Below are positions 63,275 to 64,000 of a DNA stretch of 64,000 nt, piece after piece. Both the position numbers and the translations under genes were made by a program. Source of the stretch: CBDCAS01 sp965214015. Lineage in GTDB: Bacteria > Pseudomonadota > Gammaproteobacteria > Coxiellales > Coxiellaceae. Where the stretch lies: NCBI GenBank assembly GCA_965214015.1, contig CBDCAS010000022.1:248001-312000 (forward strand), read 5' to 3'. Positions within the stretch are counted from its first letter, which is position 1, and every line of letters starts with the position of its first letter. Under the pieces are notes generated by a model, which made no database searches, had not been told where the DNA came from, and worked only from the letters and a program-made list of their open reading frames with translations.

Positions 63275-63508
63275 TTAAGCTTGAGAGGGTTTGGCAGAGT
63301 GAGTTGCTTTGGTTTTACGCTTTATCACTCGCTTTTTCTGAGTAGAGGCTTTCTTTTTAGCAGATTTCTTGGTTTTTTTGGTGACTTTTTTCTTTGCTAA
63401 TTCTGATTTTTTAGAGAGTTGTTTGATCCGCCGTTCAGTAGCCTTGACTTCCTTGTGTAGTTTTTTCAATTTCACTTTGGATCGGTTCAGTGCTGTTGAG
63501 GTTGCCAT
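63275..63508 (-). CDS. Lysine-rich histone H1-like protein
   Basis: 77 residues, about one third Lys/Arg, with a helical N-terminal half (about 8-40, likely coiled coil: LKKLHKEVKATERRIKQLSKK) and an Ala/Lys/Thr tail with KKAKK-like blocks, as in Hc1/HctA-type nucleoid proteins of Chlamydia and Coxiella. AAAGGA precedes the ATG. Such proteins compact the chromosome in resting or transmissive forms of intracellular bacteria, a function inferred here from composition only. Confidence 0.75.
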   Translation of the reverse strand: MATSTALNRSKVKLKKLHKEVKATERRIKQLSKKSELAKKKVTKKTKKSAKKKASTQKKRVIKRKTKATHSAKPSQA

Positions 63509-63726
63509 AAAAAGAGTCCTTTCTGTTTGTAAAGAACCTGATCATAGACGAAAAATAAGAAAAAAGACAGAGGTTATTGAATGTGGCTGTATTTTTCATG
63601 GCTTTTCCCCTAAGATGATATGCTTTAAAATAGGGTTTAAGAGCTATTTTGCCAGGCCATTAAAATGCTTCAGTCAATTGACGGTAACAGAGTCTTTTCA
63701 AAGAAAAACCTTAGGAACGAATCATT

Positions 63727-64000
63727 ATGCCAAAAGTGAATGGAATGAATCATGTGACATTTGCTACTTCAAATTTAGAGGATGCGATTGAATTTTATGT
63801 CAATATATTGGGTTTTACTTTGATCGCACATTGGCATACAGGTGCTTATTTATTAATAAATAATTTATGGCTATGTTTAAGCTTTGATAGAAAGACAAAA
63901 ACGCAACCTATGCCAGAATACACCCATTTTGCTTTGAGTGTTGACGCTAAGGAGTTTGAATCGTTAAAAAAAATTATTGTGGCTAAACAGATTCCACTAT
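63727..64000 (+). CDS. fosA: FosA-like fosfomycin resistance protein (VOC family), partial
   Basis: The gene starts with ATG 63727 and runs off the window after 91 codons. The N-terminus MPKVNGMNHVTFATSNLEDA and the segments FYVNILGF, HWHTGAYLL, NNLWLCLSFD and YTHFALSV match FosA glutathione transferases position by position, including the metal-ligand His near residue 9 and THF near 64. FosA opens the fosfomycin epoxide with glutathione. Chromosomal FosA relatives are known from Legionella. The catalytic Glu lies beyond the window end. Confidence 0.8.
   Translation, partial: MPKVNGMNHVTFATSNLEDAIEFYVNILGFTLIAHWHTGAYLLINNLWLCLSFDRKTKTQPMPEYTHFALSVDAKEFESLKKIIVAKQIPL

Noticed and set aside
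63369..63791. 140-residue plus-strand frame
   Set aside because: It is the antisense shadow of the lysine-rich gene (Phe/Leu-rich product) and runs into the FosA-like gene in another frame.
1..64000. CRISPR array
   Set aside because: No regularly spaced short direct repeats were seen on reading, and no cas genes are present.

Overview
The window is AT-rich bacterial chromosome and looks like a gammaproteobacterium of the Legionellales (Coxiellaceae/Legionellaceae type). This placement is an inference. It rests on the gene order aspS-yebC-ruvC-ruvA-ruvB-tolQ-tolR, on a comEC-msbA-lpxK run, on IspG/IspH isoprenoid synthesis, on a class Ia ribonucleotide reductase, on a FosA-like gene and on a histone-H1-like basic protein. 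No 16S rRNA gene is present to confirm it.

Two stretches are housekeeping core. From 0.7 to 11.0 kb, on the plus strand, lie comEC, msbA, lpxK, fadE, fadD and ispG. From 14.85 to 33.9 kb lie tolR, tolQ, ruvB, ruvA, ruvC, yebC, aspS, two membrane proteins and nrdB/nrdA on the minus strand, then rppH, ptsP, ileS, lspA and ispH on the plus strand. The nrdA-rppH intergenic region carries two NrdR-box-like palindromes at the canonical spacing plus DnaA boxes. Four starts are revised here from sequence evidence: nrdA, rppH (TTG), ileS and lspA.

Between the core blocks sit two tRNA-associated accessory islands. The first, 11.9-14.6 kb next to tRNA-Val(GAC), is decayed. It holds an integrase C-terminal remnant, an exact 105-bp direct repeat, a glycine/alanine-rich membrane protein gene and a broken relative of the hybrid kinase found at 57-59 kb. 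The second, about 34.1-40.1 kb next to tRNA-Lys(TTT), holds an XRE/ImmA pair, the first 50 codons of a type I methyltransferase gene (hsdM), a DUF6119/TIGR04141-family gene, a hairpin-rich stretch, a tyrosine integrase and an excisionase-like gene. It reads as a small mobile defence-type island.

The right part (40.4-62.9 kb) is a biosynthetic region. It contains a short-chain dehydrogenase, two alpha/beta hydrolases, a polyketide-type methyltransferase and a VUT/YhhQ-family transporter. It also contains a 2207-residue NRPS/PKS hybrid (T-C-A[FkbM inserted]-T-KS-T-TE, no acyltransferase domain), a stand-alone condensation-type enzyme and an S24/XRE regulator. After a LuxR/response-regulator/hybrid-kinase block comes a second NRPS (A-T-TE) with a GNAT gene beside it. 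The TE of the second NRPS is broken by what looks like one extra T in a homopolymer. By hand, the two A domains give near-threonine and near-glutamine specificity codes, so the first protein could build an O-methyl-threonine-containing product. This cluster is the best candidate for an undescribed system.

The window closes with a lysine-rich H1-like gene and the 5' part of a FosA-like fosfomycin-resistance gene.
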